A DNA stretch of 14,288 bases from Legionellaceae bacterium UBA2794 (lineage in GTDB: Bacteria > Pseudomonadota > Gammaproteobacteria > Legionellales > Legionellaceae): the NCBI GenBank assembly GCA_002352055.1, contig DEHS01000020.1:24056-38343 (forward strand). The letters run 5' to 3'. The position numbers and the translations under genes were made by a program. Below the pieces are notes generated by a model. That model did no database searches. It was given only the letters and a program-made list of their open reading frames with translations, and was not told the DNA's origin. Below, piece after piece: positions 13,981 to 14,288 of this stretch. How positions within the stretch are numbered: the first letter of the stretch is position 1; each line of letters opens with the position of its first letter.

Positions 13981-14178
13981 CTGAAATTAAGTGACATCAT
14001 TAATATTATAATAAATACAGCGAGTTATGTTTTTGGAAAGAAATTCAAGGTACAAATAACTCATTGGATATTATATCAATGCATAGGAAAAGGATGGGTT
14101 GACCTTGATGCGCCCGGTTTATGGTCAAATGAATCCTTTGGAGATGGTTTATACAAAAATTTTCTCTTGCCTAAGTAA
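13981..14178 (+). pseudogene. Possible 5'-truncated or frameshifted coding remnant, ~65 codons
   Basis: This frame is open from CTG 13981 to TAA 14176-14178 with no ATG, GTG or TTG near its beginning. Its translation looks protein-like, including VQITHWILYQCIGKGW and DLDAPGLWSNESFGDG, with several aromatic residues and mixed polarity. I do not recognise it. A short frame starting at GTG 13965 with AGGAG at 13947-13951 (13-base gap) runs into it after a +1 shift, stopping at TGA 13992-13994. This could mark an old frameshift or a remnant of a deleted gene. Chance openness over 65 codons in AT-rich DNA is possible. Confidence 0.35.
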
Positions 14179-14189
14179 CATTCCGGATG

Positions 14190-14208
14190 CCTCAGTCAAG
14201 CCCTGAGG
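14190..14208. terminator. Weak stem-loop, possible terminator
   Basis: CCTCAG (14190-14195) pairs with CTGAGG (14203-14208) across a seven-base loop, extended imperfectly by GGA/TCC-type pairs. It lies 12 bases after the stop of the 13981-14178 frame but lacks a proper T run directly after the stem. Confidence 0.35.
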
Positions 14209-14255
14209 TATTCCCTTAAAATTTTATGCGCTTTTATAATGAATTATGTTCTTGT

Positions 14256-14288
14256 CGTCCCCACACAGGCGGGGAGCTGCGTTCACAT
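14256..14288 (+). repeat. Dispersed GC-rich hairpin repeat at the window edge (partial)
   Basis: TCCCC (14258-14262) pairs with GGGGA (14271-14275) around ACACAGGC. The pattern TCCCC-x-C-x2-AGGCGGGGA resembles a short repeat I recall as scattered through Legionella genomes. It stands out as GC-rich in AT-rich surroundings. A single copy is visible, so it cannot be called a CRISPR repeat. Confidence 0.5.

Noticed and set aside
14256..14288. Type I CRISPR repeat at the window edge
   Set aside because: The CCCC...GGGG hairpin resembles some CRISPR repeats, but only one copy is visible and similar dispersed repeats are common.

Overview
The window looks like chromosomal DNA from a Legionella-type gammaproteobacterium. 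It is AT-rich and dense with genes. It carries a LapG/LapD pair whose catalytic residues keep the spacing I recall for the characterised L. pneumophila proteins. It also carries dispersed hairpin repeats of a kind I associate with Legionella genomes. The genus call is inference from gene content; I cannot name the species.

Layout. Positions 1-480 hold 2.3 copies of a ~153-bp tandem repeat with a strong hairpin in each unit, followed by an inverted relative of the hairpin. From about 525 to 1645 a tiny Pro/Glu-rich protein gene (minus) and a short-chain dehydrogenase (plus) diverge from a shared promoter region. The dehydrogenase meets, stop codon to stop codon, a minus-strand pair: a lipoprotein with an alpha/beta-hydrolase-like core, then a flavin-containing monooxygenase. 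Upstream of that pair, also on the minus strand, lies the most coherent system in the window (8024 to 3743): a TolC-like outer-membrane exporter with a C-terminal SPOR domain, the periplasmic protease LapG, and the inner-membrane c-di-GMP receptor LapD. In the known Lap system, LapD bound to c-di-GMP holds LapG away from a giant type I-secreted adhesin, which stays on the cell surface. When c-di-GMP falls, LapG cuts the adhesin loose. The adhesin and the inner-membrane ABC/HlyD parts are not in this window.

On the plus strand, 8169-11003 carries xseA (exonuclease VII large subunit), a periplasmic M23 metallopeptidase and an overlapping rhomboid protease. A small secreted protein with a duplicated cysteine module ends against the rhomboid gene. 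About 550 bp without a convincing gene follows, holding an inverted pair of dispersed repeats. Then comes a minus-strand two-gene unit for cell-surface polysaccharide: a WaaE/KdtX-like glycosyltransferase and an O-antigen ligase-like membrane protein. The last 364 bp hold a possible coding remnant and a dispersed GC-rich hairpin repeat.

The strongest candidate for something new is the TolC-SPOR fusion within a lapG-lapD operon. Next are the duplicated Cys-module protein and the hairpin tandem array with a compensatory base change.
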